DNA of 64,000 bases from Branchiostoma belcheri. Its lineage: Eukaryota > Chordata > Leptocardii > Amphioxiformes > Branchiostomatidae. This document shows positions 10,244 to 22,043 of this stretch, in pieces. The stretch is from contig NW_017802379.1 of assembly GCF_001625305.1 (NCBI RefSeq), positions 7,194,412 through 7,258,411 of the forward strand, given 5' to 3'. The position numbers and the translations under genes were made by a program. The notes beneath the pieces were generated by a model. The model saw nothing but the letters and a program-made list of their open reading frames with translations, was not told where the DNA came from and did no database searches. Positions within the stretch are counted from its first letter, which is position 1. Each line of letters opens with the position of its first letter.

Positions 10244-11110
10244 ATGGCACCTAGGAGATGGAGCATTAGGTGAGTGAATTTTCAGTTGGTTGAGTTTTTT
10301 AACAGATACACATATATGCTTTCATTGACAATTGAAGTGCATGAATATTTGTAATGTACTCTTTGCACATTCTAGATGGTATCCTGATTTTGATATGATA
10401 TGGCTATTTAGAATGTCCGCTTTGTTATTCACAATTTTACTTGAAACCAGCTAAGTACTTGTAAAAAGCTATAGTACAAAGCGGGAGTTATAGAAGATTA
10501 TGGACATTGAATCAACGAGAGAGTAGCACATTTGTAGTAGTGTGACAGTATTACTAAAAACAACAATTTATGTATGTATAAACATATTTTGGTGTTTACG
10601 GTTAGCAATATGAAGGCGCTTGTGCTTTCTAAGATAGTTGTGTTAACTAAGACACGATTCCACCATAGCAGTTTGTATATATATCTTTCCATATGCATGT
10701 TTTGAGAAAAACGCATATCTTCTTCGGCCATCAGGACATTCCAATGATGTCTTGTCACTGCAATCCTTTAATCCGGCGCCAACAATATGGGAATGTCCAG
10801 AATGTCTCATACAAACAGCATACTGACCATTCCAAGTTATCATTGAGGGGAAAGACATGCTTTTGATTAGGACATTAGTTGTGTGAGAAGAACTGATATT
10901 GGGCAAACGCCTCATCATTTTATCTACTACGATTGACACGCATTTTTTTAAAATATCTTTGAACTATCAACATTAACCACAGCCCTAAACGAAGCCTTTC
11001 CCCTTTATTTCAGCATCGCCACGGAAGGTCGAAGGCCAGGAGGGAACGACCATGCCATGCCAGCTTCTCCAGTCCTGATGAGTTACACCGTGGACTCGGT
11101 ACCGGTATGA
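10244..11110 (+). CDS. candidate two-exon orphan gene, 40 residues, possibly longer
   Basis: I do not recognise the product. Exon 1 (10244-10269) reads MAPRRWSI and ends at a strong GTGAGT donor, phase 2. Exon 2 (11014-11110) follows a good acceptor (CCTTTATTTCAG) and continues in frame to a TGA at 11108-11110. The product is 40 residues: basic at the start, then glycine/proline-rich, ending MSYTVDSVPV. It has no hydrophobic leader. The evidence is the TATA box at 10148, good splice sites and a matching phase. A GTATGA donor after 11104, just before the stop, could extend the gene into the open exon at 11423-11613. In that case exon 2 would have to be read in another frame, or a weaker acceptor used. 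The gene may also be a non-coding transcript with a chance frame. Confidence 0.35.
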
Positions 11111-11422
11111 CCTGTCAGAACAGCCAGCCTGAGTGAGGAAGGTTCACAAGCTCCAGAAACTACACGGCATAAAATGACGACCGTACCCGTGTAGAGTTGA
11201 ATTACAGCACTACCAGCAGTTACATGGATATGCCACACAAAAAATGCAAGACACAACAAAGTTCTTCAAAATACTTTCAAAATGAAGTACGTTAACAGTT
11301 TGGGTGACTGATAGTAGTTCTATGTATATGCGCCAGTAGTGTTACCGCTGAATAGAAGTTTTCCATTTTTTCTATAATTCTACCTAGGCTAGCTAGACCT
11401 TGTATCCATTGCATCCCCACAG

Positions 11423-11613
11423 GTGCTCTCTATAAGCATGTTTCACGTCTGGTAGCACAACAGACTAAGCTGCACACAGACCAGTGGGCCGCGTGCATCG
11501 GGCTTACTTCGGGCACTTACCCGGATTCCGTCGCGCTTGTGCCGGACAACTGGTGCGCTCCAACGGGCACAGGGAACATCACACACTGGTCGTCTCATAC
11601 TCTGTTGCCGTGA
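11423..11613 (+). CDS. candidate terminal coding exon (hypothetical)
   Basis: After the acceptor CATCCCCACAG (11412-11422) an open frame starts with two bases of a split codon (phase 1). It runs 62 codons to TGA at 11611-11613. It reads ALYKHVSRLVAQQTK at the start and VPDNWCAPTGTGNITHW near the end. GC-rich third positions contrast with the AT-rich flanks and resemble the other exons here. No domain was recognised. Two other frames are also open over this stretch, which weakens the call. If exon 2 at 11014 is read one base earlier and spliced after 11104, its phase fits this exon. Confidence 0.3.
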
Positions 11614-12426
11614 CAATATACTTCCATACCACGATGATTGACACTCATACATTGTTCAGACAACAAGTTGGGATTAAGATATCCGTCTGTGTTATGTGAA
11701 TCATGTCATTGAGCATCTTCCTCACTCTCTTATCATTCAATTTTTTAATCCCTGCAAAAAATTGGTGCCCCCCCTACTGAGTAGACAGCGCTGTGGGATT
11801 AGGACTATTGTCTGATTTCAACAGAAAAAATCAATTTAGCTACACCTGAAGAAAAAATTTCAGGCTGTCAAAAAAGTGTCAATGAAGGTAGATCGGTAAC
11901 AAAAATTGCACCGACTGCACTCATTGATAACATTCTATGATACAGGAGAAATATTGTTTTCGAGAAATGGCTCTGAAATTCCTAGCAATTCTTTATCTAA
12001 ATGAGTGCAGAATGATAATTTAGTGCGTAGTAGAATTTTGGCAATCGTGAAAAGGATGGTGGCTAAAGTTATTCTTTTCTGTTGATAGTTTTGTACAGGT
12101 TTGTTGTATGAAAAGTCAGAGTATGAACGGTGTAGGTGTAGGTATATATATATACATATAATATTACCTTATCGCTCCGTCCATGTGAATGATTAAGGAT
12201 ATAATACCTGAAATTATAATAACTATCTGTAATGTAGGTTGGCAGACAAGGGAAGAGTTCATATCCTAACTATGGCTGCCAGTATACAATATACGCACAA
12301 TAATCGTAATGGCAGGCTAGGTTAACGTTGTCGATGGGGTAGTAGGTAGACATATTATAATATATGTGTATGACGATCGTTGTAACGATATGTTAATAAG
12401 AGATTAAGACAAGAGTACAGATATAG
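11614..12426. other. AT-rich intergenic DNA, nothing recognised
   Basis: No exon, RNA gene or repeat end could be supported here. Confidence 0.35.
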
Positions 12427-12526
12427 CACACATACACACACACGCGCGCGCGCACACACATAGTACACACACACACACACATGTGCACACAAACACATAC
12501 ACACGCGTTTACACACACACACACAT

Positions 12527-12568
<42 letters not shown>

Positions 12569-12573
12569 ACGCG

Positions 12574-12615
<42 letters not shown>

Positions 12616-12712
12616 CACACACACACACATGCATGTGTACACACACGCACACACACACACATGTGCACACACACACGCAAAGACATACACACATGCACAG
12701 ACACACATACCT
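12427..12712. repeat. (CA)n/(TG)n microsatellite with CG and interrupting motifs
   Basis: About 285 bp of nearly pure alternating CA includes CGCGCGCG near 12443 and repeated ACACGCGTTTACACAC blocks at about 12501 and 12568. The long cysteine/valine or threonine/histidine frames across it are repeat artefacts. Confidence 0.97.
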
Positions 12713-13454
12713 TTGTCATGCTTATCTCTTTTGACAGTAAAACTTTTATTATAGAAAAATAACGTTCTACTGTAAGTTAGCTTGGGTAATGAGTGCAAGT
12801 TGCATATGTACAAATACATACGTGCTTACTTCAAATAAAAATACAGGACAAGCTAGGCAAAGAAAATGAAGTATATATGTACATATTGATTTTTTCTAGT
12901 ACTAAGGGTTACGAGCAAACAACTTAGTAACTGTACAGTAAGAATAAGTTGCGTTGAATACAATAAACACAACGCTTGATGAAAGTAGCAACAGGACTGC
13001 ATGAACTGAGCGCAGGACAACATGAACGCGTCAACAACTTATTACAAGGTAGTACTAAATGAAATCGCAAGGTGGCGCTACTACACCATCTTCAGGCTTG
13101 TTATGCATCTACATGTACATGTAGGGAACACCGAGCAAAACCATGATTTACATTTCCTACATTTTGCATGTCTTTAATCGAGGCACGTCACGATATGAGT
13201 CTATATTATATTTCTTATAAGCAAAATATGAAAGTATATACGTTTGAAAGACAAAAAATTATGAGAACCAGATCTTGATCTACAGATATACATTTCCATT
13301 TGAACTTCCATTAGTTATAGATTATTCGATATTTGAACATGCCCTGTACATGTAAATGTTATTTTCCACCACTCTATAAAGTGTTTCTTTATTGAATAAT
13401 ATGTTATTTTCATATAGAGTTTCTATATAGTTTATACGAAAACATTTATTTTAC
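12713..13454. other. AT-rich intergenic DNA downstream of B30.2 gene A
   Basis: No gene was recognised. It lies 3' of gene A, which is on the minus strand. Confidence 0.35.
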
Positions 13455-13603
13455 ATGTTTAGAGTTAAAACTTTGGATCGAACACAAAAAGTTCTCTCAC
13501 CCAAAGCTTCCGACCAGTCACTCTGGTCTTCCTCAGTAGACTGGTCGAAAGCTCTAGGTGAGAGAACTTTTTGTGTTGGATCTAAAGTTTTAACTCTAAA
13601 CAT
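13455..13603. mobile_element. 149-bp MITE with about 47-bp inverted repeats
   Basis: The left arm begins ATGTTTAGAGTTAAAACTTT and the right arm ends with its complement, TTAACTCTAAACAT. Both carry CACAAAAAGTTCTCTCACC or its complement. A smaller hairpin (GACCAGTC...GACTGGTC) fills the centre. Related sequence (TCATCTGTGTTGGTA...TCCAACACA) occurs at 53905-53985 and 54697-54780. Confidence 0.85.
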
Positions 13604-13635
13604 TTAACTACCAACACAGATGAACTTCCATGTCA

Positions 13636-13641
13636 TTTATT
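13636..13641 (-). terminator. AATAAA polyadenylation signal abutting the gene A stop
   Basis: On the minus strand the stop TAA (13644-13642) is followed at once by AATAAA. Further AATAAA-type signals lie downstream near 13445 and 13385, so the true 3' end is open. Confidence 0.45.
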
Positions 13642-15470
13642 TTACATAAACCGTAGCCTCTTGATGTTGAGAGACTGTACGATGTTGTTCATGCCCCCGC
13701 CTTCCCTCTTGCTGAACGCCTTGCTGATGTACTCCGGCACGGTGAAGCCCGTCTGCACGCTGATGAAGCCGTTCCACAGCGCGAAGGCCGGGTACAGCGG
13801 CTCCGCACGATCCACGGTGATCTCGTGAATCAAACTCTTCTTCTCGGCATCAAAGAACGCCAGTCTCCCAGAATCACAGTCCACGTACACTCCCACCCTC
13901 TCCAAATGTCCCAACAAGCGGATTTTATCCTTAATTCTATCATGGCGCACGGAGTATTCCTCAATCGTCCTGTCCAGGCACCACGACAAAGGGTTGCTAC
14001 CAACGAACAGGTCCCGGGGGGTGTTCTTCAGGGCCAGCCCCACGCGGTAGGAGGAGCTGAAGCTGACATCCACCTCCCAGTAGTGACTCCCCCGGGACAG
14101 CGCCACGTCACCCAGTACTGCAGGGTTACCCGCGAAGTTTCTCCCATCCATAAACCTGGATAAGGAATAATAGTTGATAAACATGATACAACGATAACGC
14201 CAATGTTTCCCTACTTCATACACCTACTTAGGCCACACCGTCTTAATTTTATGGATGACATCCTCTGAAGACCCCCAAACTAGTGCGCGCGGGCGAATAA
14301 AAAAAATTCCGGCGAAAAATTAAAATGCTACTATACCACGAGAATACAAAGCTGGTATTTTGAATTTGCGACGTACACGACAAGCCGGCACATGCTGGCT
14401 TTTTGCGAAGTTTTGAATCGGCACTGTACGAATGTACTGAGATCTGGAGCTTCGTGGAGCTTCCGGGGGTGTCGTCCTCCAGAGTTACCACCGGCTCCCT
14501 ATTGTCGCTAACTAGCATGGACTACCCAAGCCTAGATAGAGCCAAGCCAAAGGGATAGTTGAGTTGTTTGGGACTTTTGAATATAAAAATCTTTGAAAGA
14601 TTGCACCAGAAGACTAGCCACTACTAGCGTGACTGTACAGATCTAACTGTCATTCCGTAAGGAGCCCAGGAGCTGCCCAAGATAGAACCCTCACTGATAA
14701 GTCATCAGGACTGGCACGTTCGGACGCCGATGTACCGATAACGTATCACAGTCAGACCACATCCCGACTAGAGATTCCAGATAGTTCAGGCAGATACTAC
14801 CACAGACACGTCCATACATGGAGGTACAGTCGTCATTGTGGAGATACATGAGATATCCGCGGGGCCACCTTCCGGCTAAACTTGAAGTTGAGCAATGTTT
14901 ACTGTTAATCAAAGTTCTGCTCTAGCTGTATCATGCATGCAAGCATGAATGAATGAATGAAGACCTCTTTATTTTAAATGCATCCAATGCGATTTCAGAG
15001 CAGCAAATCTTGAAATATTCTGAAGAAGGCAATCTTCATGATATTGACACATACTGCTTCACATTATCACATTTCAATCAGTATTTCATACGTTGGGTGG
15101 GTATTTAAAACTGCAGAAACAAGCCACTATACCATTGGGATAGTGTCAATATACATTGGGATAGTGTGGTTTGAACTCAGTATGTAGATAAGTGACTAGA
15201 ATATTTATTGACTTTGAAAAATCAGGTCTCCAAGCCATAAAAACTGCACTGGATGCCTTTAAGACTAACATATGTTAGGACATTCGATTTATATCTATAC
15301 CTTCATAACCCAACAGAACCAGAGAGCCCGTTACCTTCCTCTCGTCCTATCGGCGACCTTCTTGATGGTGTCGGTGTCCTCCTGTCGGTCTCCCCGCTCG
15401 ATGGTCAGACCGTCCTCCAGGATCCTCAGCTCCCGGTGGGCCGTGGTCCGGTCCAGCCCGAAGCTCAGAC
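13642..15470 (-). CDS. B30.2 (PRY-SPRY) gene A: PRY exon and SPRY exon
   Basis: Two exons encode a full B30.2 domain. The PRY exon 15470-15335 starts after CCACAACAG with two bases of a split codon and ends before GTAACG, phase 2. The SPRY exon 14155-13642 starts after TTATCCAG and ends at TAA. The join restores an arginine codon, giving DRTRGRFMDGRNF. The three hallmark regions are present: FGLDRTTAH (LDP-type), SHYWEVDV (WEV) and VYVDCDSGRLAFFD (LDYE-type, here diverged). B30.2 domains bind protein ligands through variable loops in TRIM, pyrin and butyrophilin proteins. The C-terminus carries a basic tail after the domain (SKREGGG...IKRLRF). The N-terminal exon is uncertain. A phase-1 donor is needed, and the exon at 31898-31973 fits, which would give 241 residues. 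The gene is the 3'-most of three minus-strand B30.2 genes. Confidence 0.88.
14246..14300 (+). mobile_element. MITE end (ATGGATGACATCC family)
   Basis: TTTTATGGATGACATCCTCT is followed by CCCCCAAACTAGTGCG. It is in the intron of gene A. It matches 3632-3690 (reverse) and 22874-22915. Confidence 0.55.
14973..15264. mobile_element. MITE, GCATCCAATGCA family, in the PRY-SPRY intron of gene A
   Basis: The left end is TTTAAATGCATCCAATGCGA and the right end is ACTGCACTGGATGCCTTTAA, near reverse complements. It ends about 70 bp from the PRY exon donor. Confidence 0.85.
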
Positions 15471-15604
15471 CTGTTGTGGTCATAAAAAAAGAAGCAGAAC
15501 TTGAAACTCTACCACTGGGTAAAATTAGGAGATCACTTCCAGACGTTTCAAGTGACATCCGTCAGTCTTCTTCCATGCCATGGATAGGTTTGGTCCAGAT
15601 TGAC

Positions 15605-15627
15605 TCCAGCCCGAAGCTCAGACCTGT
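15605..15627 (-). repeat. exact 23-bp duplicate of the PRY exon acceptor region
   Basis: The 23 bases here are identical to 15452-15474, which span the PRY acceptor AG and the first codons (CTGAGCTTCGGGCTGGA on the minus strand). The copy lies 153 bp upstream of the real acceptor and includes its own CAG, so it is a potential decoy or relic exon start. Downstream of the 23 bases the two sequences differ. Confidence 0.7.
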
Positions 15628-15640
15628 ACAATCACGGTAA

Positions 15641-17107
15641 CAAGTAGGAGAACTTAGTCACAGAAAAATCAAACCCCACTACTGGATTTTACTTAATTTA
15701 TTACGAAACCTTTAGCCCTGCTGGGCTAATCTTTCAAGGCTCAAACACGATAAATATAAAATGGCATAACTACATGGCACAGACAAAGTACAGTAAATAC
15801 ATTAAAAAGACATACTTACATCACTATATCAACAGTAAACACACAAATAAACATTAACCTAAAAGTAAAGGGCGAGGGTCTAGGTGACACTGTTTGGATA
15901 ATAGCTGTCTTGAAGCTGGGTAGATCACAGTGTCTTAACGTCCAAAGCACAATCACACGATCACACGATCCAGAAAGAAATAATTGAATACGGAGATAAC
16001 TTTCGTAAGCTTCGAGTGGCATCCAAAACTCTTCTTAGGCGTCACACTATTGAACTAACAGAACTGGTCAACACTTATATAGGAGGAGAACTTAGATTTG
16101 CTAGGAGATATTCAATAAATTGACAGTTAAATTATCAAACACGACCATCTGACAGTGACGCACACTATACCAGAGCTGGATCAGGGGACGTTTCACCTAG
16201 TAGAGATATAACGTTACCCTCCTCACATGAAATAAATTCAAGAACCTATCCTGAAATACGAATTGATACATAGTCTGAATGACTGCACCTGGGGCATCAG
16301 TTTGAAGTGATGTCACCTGGGCCAAAGAACTGTAGACCTTTGCATCGTCAGTAGATTCCTGCCACGTAACCTTAACAACCGTGCTGATGTTAGAATCCAT
16401 GCCATGGACGTGGCCAGTTCCAGAGCTGGTAGAAACGCTAAAGTAAAACTACAAGTTCCTACAGGCCTAGCCTCCTCCGTTGTTTCGTCAGAGTTTAGGC
16501 AGACTTTTGCAGACGACGTCGCACTGACAGAAAGGTGTCCAGACTGTAGCGTATCCCACTAAAACATACGGTCTTCCTGAACGTCATAACTTGCCAAAAT
16601 GTTGAATCTCTTCTTCTACAGATGGGCTTTAGACGCTATTTGACCCCGTTGAATGCTCTGAATTTACAGAAGCCCTCAAATTCTTGACCTTAGACCTATG
16701 TACAAGCCGCCATGTGGTCGGGGTTTCAGTGGGGTTATCCAGGCCTGATAGCAATGTACATGTATGTGCTCGATAATGGTATAATGTTTGCAAATATGGT
16801 GATGACCATCGTTACAGCCTTCTGGTCAGCGTTTGAGCAGATTGTTTTAATGTCCGTAATCTCAAGAGGTCATCTGTCCACAGAAATAGAGAGGGAGGAG
16901 ATTGAAGCATGTGCTACATGTGTGTAATCAGAAGAATATGGTGTAAAATAATGATTATGGTCAGCTGTTGAAAGAAGTAACATTTCTCTATAACCTATCC
17001 TCTGGCCGCAAAGTTGGACTCCCTCCCTCACAAACGAAACGTTGCTTAACATTGTCTCTCTTCTACAGATTCTTTCCCCGGCGCTGTCCAGAATATTTTT
17101 GTTTATA
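15641..17107. other. intergenic or intronic DNA, nothing firmly recognised
   Basis: It lies upstream of the gene A PRY exon. On the minus strand an ATG at 16400 opens MDSNISTVVKVTW and meets a possible GTGACA donor, but in phase 0, which does not fit the PRY exon. No domain was seen. Confidence 0.3.
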
Positions 17108-17342
17108 TTCCAACATCTATTCACAAGACGTGGTGACGACACACTCAAGTTTTTTCAACTTATAGTAATGCCGCCACCAACACAGGGGACAATACAATAC
17201 TCATTTTCACCTGAGCGAAGTGGGGAAAGTCATGTTAAGTGCCTCTCCCAAGGGCACAAGATCGGTGGCATATCAGGACTCGAACCCGGAACCTCTTCGG
17301 TACGAGTCAAGAACTCTGCCGCTACGCCAGTGACACTACCCC
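17108..17342 (-). mobile_element. tRNA-derived SINE, copy 3 (minus)
   Basis: The reverse complement of the copy at 3265. It has GACTCGAACCCGGAACCTC (complement of the B box) near 17278-17296, then CATTTTCACCTGAGC and CACTCAAGTTTTTTCAACTT. Confidence 0.85.
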
Positions 17343-17399
17343 ACAGAAGGAATTTTGCTAATCATCCCACCACTGAGAACATTTCAGCGTGCCACTAGG

Positions 17400-17575
17400 T
17401 TCTCCTCCAGTTCACATCGTCACACCGTTCAAATTCCTGTTTCAAAGTCCTTCTACAGCAACAGTTTCTTTCCCTGGACTTCAAAATTATGGAACTCCCT
17501 CCCACTGACACATCAGTCGAATACAATCCTCAAGATTTCAAAATAAAAATTCACTGCCATCTTTGGCATATATCT
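17400..17575 (+). mobile_element. LINE C-terminal fragment
   Basis: The frame encodes VSKSFYSNSFFPWTSKLWNS, the typical ending of CR1/Jockey-like LINE ORF2, as in the copy at 1-1332 (KNSFFPRTIAEWNSL). The rest of the element is not recognisable. Confidence 0.75.
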
Positions 17576-20250
17576 GTTGTACCACCCGGTGAGCTTAGTG
17601 CCTTAAGAAGTGCATCATCAAGTTGTTTCAATATAAGTCAATACCATGACCATGACCACATGGGTCTCTGTCACAGTTATTTCATATGGAGGACCACACA
17701 ATAATAGCCGCAGCCAAAATAGAATTTCTAAAGCCTCACCACAAATAGCCTCTTTGACGCAACAGGATACATAAAACAGAAAAGATACGGACTATATAGT
17801 GCAAGAGGATCACCCCTATCCGTAAGTTAAAGACCAAACGGTATGAGATGAAACTTGTCAACAACGCCCGTTCAGGGAGGCGAAGGGCAAGCGGAGGGCA
17901 GGCGGAGGCAAAGGTCCTGTGACCCGTGCACCGTACATAGATATTGCGGTGAAGCGTGTTGTTGAAGATCTGGTAATGATTGGCCCCTTTGACCTATTCC
18001 TTACCGCGTACGTAATAGGGGTCGGGGCAGCTACCAATGTGAAACACGTAGTGAAGATACCGATACAGATACAAATGTACATGGTGACTGATATCTATAC
18101 TATAACTATATATAGGTTTGGGTTTGGGCTTATATCTTGCGTGTTTTTAGGCTTTTTCTCTTGGACTTCCTTCATTACACTGGTATCTTTTCTACGCCCC
18201 CCCCAAAAAAAGCGTAAAAAAGGTACCAGTGCAAAAAAGATCTAGAAAGCCCTATAAAAGAGCCTAAAACATACAAAAAATAGCCAAAACCAAAACTTCT
18301 GCTTGGAAAGTATGATTTCTAGGCAAGTATTATTTCCATTGGTGTTATGAATATGATAGGACGTTCTCTGATTATTTTTGTCCCAAATAACTAGAGACGT
18401 TTGAATGACAGTGTTCCCTGACAGAACGGTTGGACACGCATAGGCTATGTCGGACCTATTAAAGCCCTTCATCAAAAACATAACGACATGTCTTCCGTAT
18501 CCTACAGTTGCTATTTATGCACGTCTGGTCTCATACTGGCACGTGTAGCATGCAGAGCAAACACAACAGTGGGTCTTCTGAATGTCGACAGTACGATAGA
18601 TGGCAACTCCATGAAAAATACAATAGAATTGCATATAAATGTACACGTACATAAATGTAAGGAAAGGAAAGGATAATCAAGAAAGGAACATAAATAACTG
18701 GTTTTGTCTGTGCAAATTGTCTGTGTCTTTGTGATTTCACGACTTTAGAAATTGGGTTTGTCTGTGACTACCTCCGGATCCATTCGTCAAAGTTTCACTC
18801 AAGGACCACACACCCTTCGGTTTCTTTTCTCAATCATCTTCCCCCTCCTTGGTCGTGGACTAGTCCTGCATTGGTGCCCCCCCCCCTCCAATAGGGGTCA
18901 GGCATGCCCTGCGTCAGCACTGTCCTGGGGACGAGATGACTCAAAATAGAACACCGCAAAAATATTCACGGGGTTAACGGAACTAGGACGACCGTATGCC
19001 TTAGGGCCGGGCCTAACCAAATCAACTACAGAGAAAGGGGATAAAGTAGATAATACCTCTACATCTGGTATTGTATATATTCTGAACAACAATTATAGAA
19101 TAAATAATAAGATTGTCAACGTTGTACTCTTTGTTTCGCTATGGCATCATGCAATCTATGGTATGCCCCAAATCCCGAGGGAATGCTTTCTATATTCCCG
19201 CCATTTTGATTCATGAAGCGATGTCGGTGGCTGACTTTTATGACCTTTCACATGACGTCACTTTGTATCTGAGTCCCAAATTGAACAATGTCAGAAATAG
19301 ATGAACTTGAGCATTTGCACTACACTGCACTTGGGGCATGGCTTTTCAGGATACTTCGATTTGTGGATAGACAATATAGTGTGCAAACACTCGACGGTGT
19401 TATTGTAATATCTCCACCCTCCATAGCATGCTATTATGTAACGTTACTGCGTTAACGTTTTTGATGCTTGCCACAATATAATTTTAACAATTGAAAAAGA
19501 CAATGCCAGTCAGCAAGCCGGATTAACTGGCTACAAGATACTACCATGAAACCGCACATCGAAGAACAACGGCACTTCTAGCTGGTCCATGTTAAATTTC
19601 ACTACATTCTCTCTACAGCTGCGTCTCGTCCTCCTCCCCCTAGCGGTATTGTCTTACACCTACATTTATTTTTATCCATTTCTGATTAACAGCCAAGCGA
19701 GACGGTGTAATGGGTTTATCGCACTGCAGCATAACATTTTTGTTTTGTTTTCCACACAGAACATTTCGCCACCAAAATACGTAAACACGTAAAGTAACAG
19801 CTCCGAAAATACAATATAGATTTCACCATCAATTTATGACCTGACACAGAGTTGTTGGTATAGGATTTCTCTCTTAACGTAATTCACCTGTGTTGTCAAT
19901 CAAATTTAGTACCTTTGTAGGCCATATTTCACCTCACAGTTATGGTACTGTCTAATATTTTTCAATTCATCTATGACAGAAAACATCTGTATTAAACAAT
20001 GATCTGGCCTGATCTGAGGGAAAGAAGGCATAAGAAAGTACACTAACGTGTAAGTTTTAAACATCAGAGTTTCCCATGGGTTGTACATTGGGCACGAAGC
20101 CCGTAAGTAACCGAACAGTCTTACGAGTTTAGCAGACTGTTACAAGCATGCTTGAAACATTCCCAAAGAGCAATTGCAAGCTACGAAACAGTTCTGAAAT
20201 GCTCTTGAAATATATTTTGAATATAAATTGAATACACGCTTGATTCTTAA
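17576..20250. other. intergenic DNA, no gene recognised
   Basis: No exon with good splice context or domain was seen on either strand. There are short A- and C-homopolymers (18197-18235, 18877-18888) and AT-rich stretches. Confidence 0.35.
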
Positions 20251-20669
20251 TTATAAAGGCATCCAATGCAATTTCAAAGCGGCAATATGGTACTGGAAAT
20301 ATTCTGAATAAGGCAATCTGTTCTGAATAAGGCAATCTGTTATAATATATATTGATACTGCCCCACGTTACTAACTGTCGTTAGTACATTTGCGACAGTA
20401 TTTCATACCTTGAGCATTATAAACAATGCAGAAACAAGCCCCAAAATGAGTCTTTTATCTATATTGAATTTATTTTCTGTGTGGTATCCTACCCCAAAAG
20501 TCAAACCCAGAACACTACGAGTAACCGTTTTCCGTCACAGTTTTCGGCACTTTTGCTCATTGAATGTCGATATACATTGGGTCAGTATTCAAATTATTGG
20601 TATACATAGATAAGTGACCGAAATACTTTAAAAAAATCTGTTTTAGGCCGAAAAAAAACTGTATTTAAC
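20251..20669. mobile_element. MITE, GCATCCAATGCA family
   Basis: The left end is TTATAAAGGCATCCAATGCA and the right end a decayed AAAACTGTATTTAACG. An internal 21-bp tandem pair, TTCTGAATAAGGCAATCTGT, lies at about 20301-20341. Confidence 0.8.
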
Positions 20670-20940
20670 GTGAAGAAGATATGATAAACAAGTACAGCAC
20701 ACGAAGGCATCAGCACTTGCGGTTGCGTGGCGAAACTTGAAATTGATCCGGGAATTAATCTTCAACACGGCATAACCCTGTCAACTTCCGATAGTCCTCA
20801 AAACAAACCACACCCAAATGGGGAAGTGGGGGAGGGCTAACTAAGCCAATTATACCATATACGAGCCAGTTTACTATTGCCTAATGCTTGATGCTGAGTA
20901 AGAATTAACGTCCACGTTTCTTCTTGTCAATGTCATTCTG

Positions 20941-20993
20941 TATCTCTATCTGTATAGCCGGTATAAACGCCCTTCGGTGTAACACACCAGCTA
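20941..20993 (-). mobile_element. LINE 3' end fragment
   Basis: TATCTGTATAGCCGGTATAA and CGCCCTTCGGTGTAACACAC match the complement of the LINE 3' UTR and tail at 1233-1332. Confidence 0.75.
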
Positions 20994-21142
20994 ATACAAT
21001 ATCACTTGTATAATATACTCTCTGGACACGCTATCATTGAGGTCGTATGTCATACCTCTAGTATATAATTTCAATCATAAAACATAAATAAAAGCGTCCA
21101 CATTTCAGTGGTACTTATAAAGTACCTCCAATGTGGTACTAA

Positions 21143-21696
21143 CACCGACCTTCTGCACCGTCTTCCCCCTCTTCCATGATCGGCATTGCCCCGTTTACTT
21201 CACCGAGAGACTCGTCGTGCAGTATCGGTACCAGCCCGGCCGCTCACGCTAGCGGTATAACGCCTTCAATCCGCACTGACTATGCCGTCCCTGCTGCCGA
21301 GCCGAGTTAGAATCCAGGCCGTACACTGACTGACAACTCTCCCGGTCTGCTATAACAGAGCCAGAGGCCGGACCACCAAGTTAGTCCTATATTTTAGCAG
21401 CTGTAAGTGCGGAGAGAGGACGGCCGACGACTGAGGCGTTTGACAGAACCACTAAAAATAAAATGAACGGTTCTCCGGAGAACACCCGGGGCGGTCTTCG
21501 GGCCAGGCCACGGCAAGTTTGTTACTTGTGTACCGTCCGAACCGTATTCAAACTGGAAGAGCAAGAGTGACTTCGCCTTTGCCGTCTTCAGGCTGCTACC
21601 GTCAATGCCTTGCACGCAAGAGAGCAAAGATTGGAGCTGTAAAACTATAGGGTATTCCGAGTAAGAATACCCCTTGTGCATATAGCAAGGCTTCAA
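21143..21696 (-). other. GC-rich block with open minus-strand frames, possible orphan exons
   Basis: Two minus-strand frames look mildly protein-like. One is a 100-codon frame at 21696-21394 that includes LLLFQFEYGSDGTQV. The other is a short acidic end at about 21240-21143 reading GAMPIMEEGEDGAEGRC then stop. No domain was recognised and no consistent splice join was found, so I do not call a gene. Confidence 0.15.
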
Positions 21697-21839
21697 TGCT
21701 TAAGTCTTGACCTATATTGAATGTAACTTTGACGTTGAAATTTTACATCAAGCTTCAAATCTTGATACCAAACGACTAACTACATCTGTGCAGCCAATGG
21801 AGTTTGTAGGGTTTGCAAAATTTGAAAAAAAAAAGATCT

Positions 21840-22043
21840 TTAATGTCGATATTATTCTACTCATTTTTTAAACTTTTTATGTACATACTAAATTGAACAA
21901 CACTATACCAATATATTTTGACTTTAATGAAACAAAAATAAATTAAATGTGGGGCAGTATGTATATGTGTCAATATCATACATATTGCCTTATTCAGAAT
22001 AACCCAGTTTTGCCGCCCTGAAATTACATTGGATGCCTTTAAG
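21840..22043. mobile_element. MITE, GCATCCAATGCA family, left end unclear
   Basis: The right end is CTGAAATTACATTGGATGCC followed by TTTAAG. Internal GGCAGTATGTATATGTGTCA and ATTGCCTTATTCAGAATA match the other copies. Confidence 0.65.

Noticed and set aside
12355..12819. Cysteine/valine-rich and threonine/histidine-rich open frames
   Set aside because: They are pure translation of the CA/TG microsatellite.
16712..16927. 71-codon hydrophobic plus-strand frame starting MWSGFQWGY
   Set aside because: It is hydrophobic but has no promoter, splice or family support.
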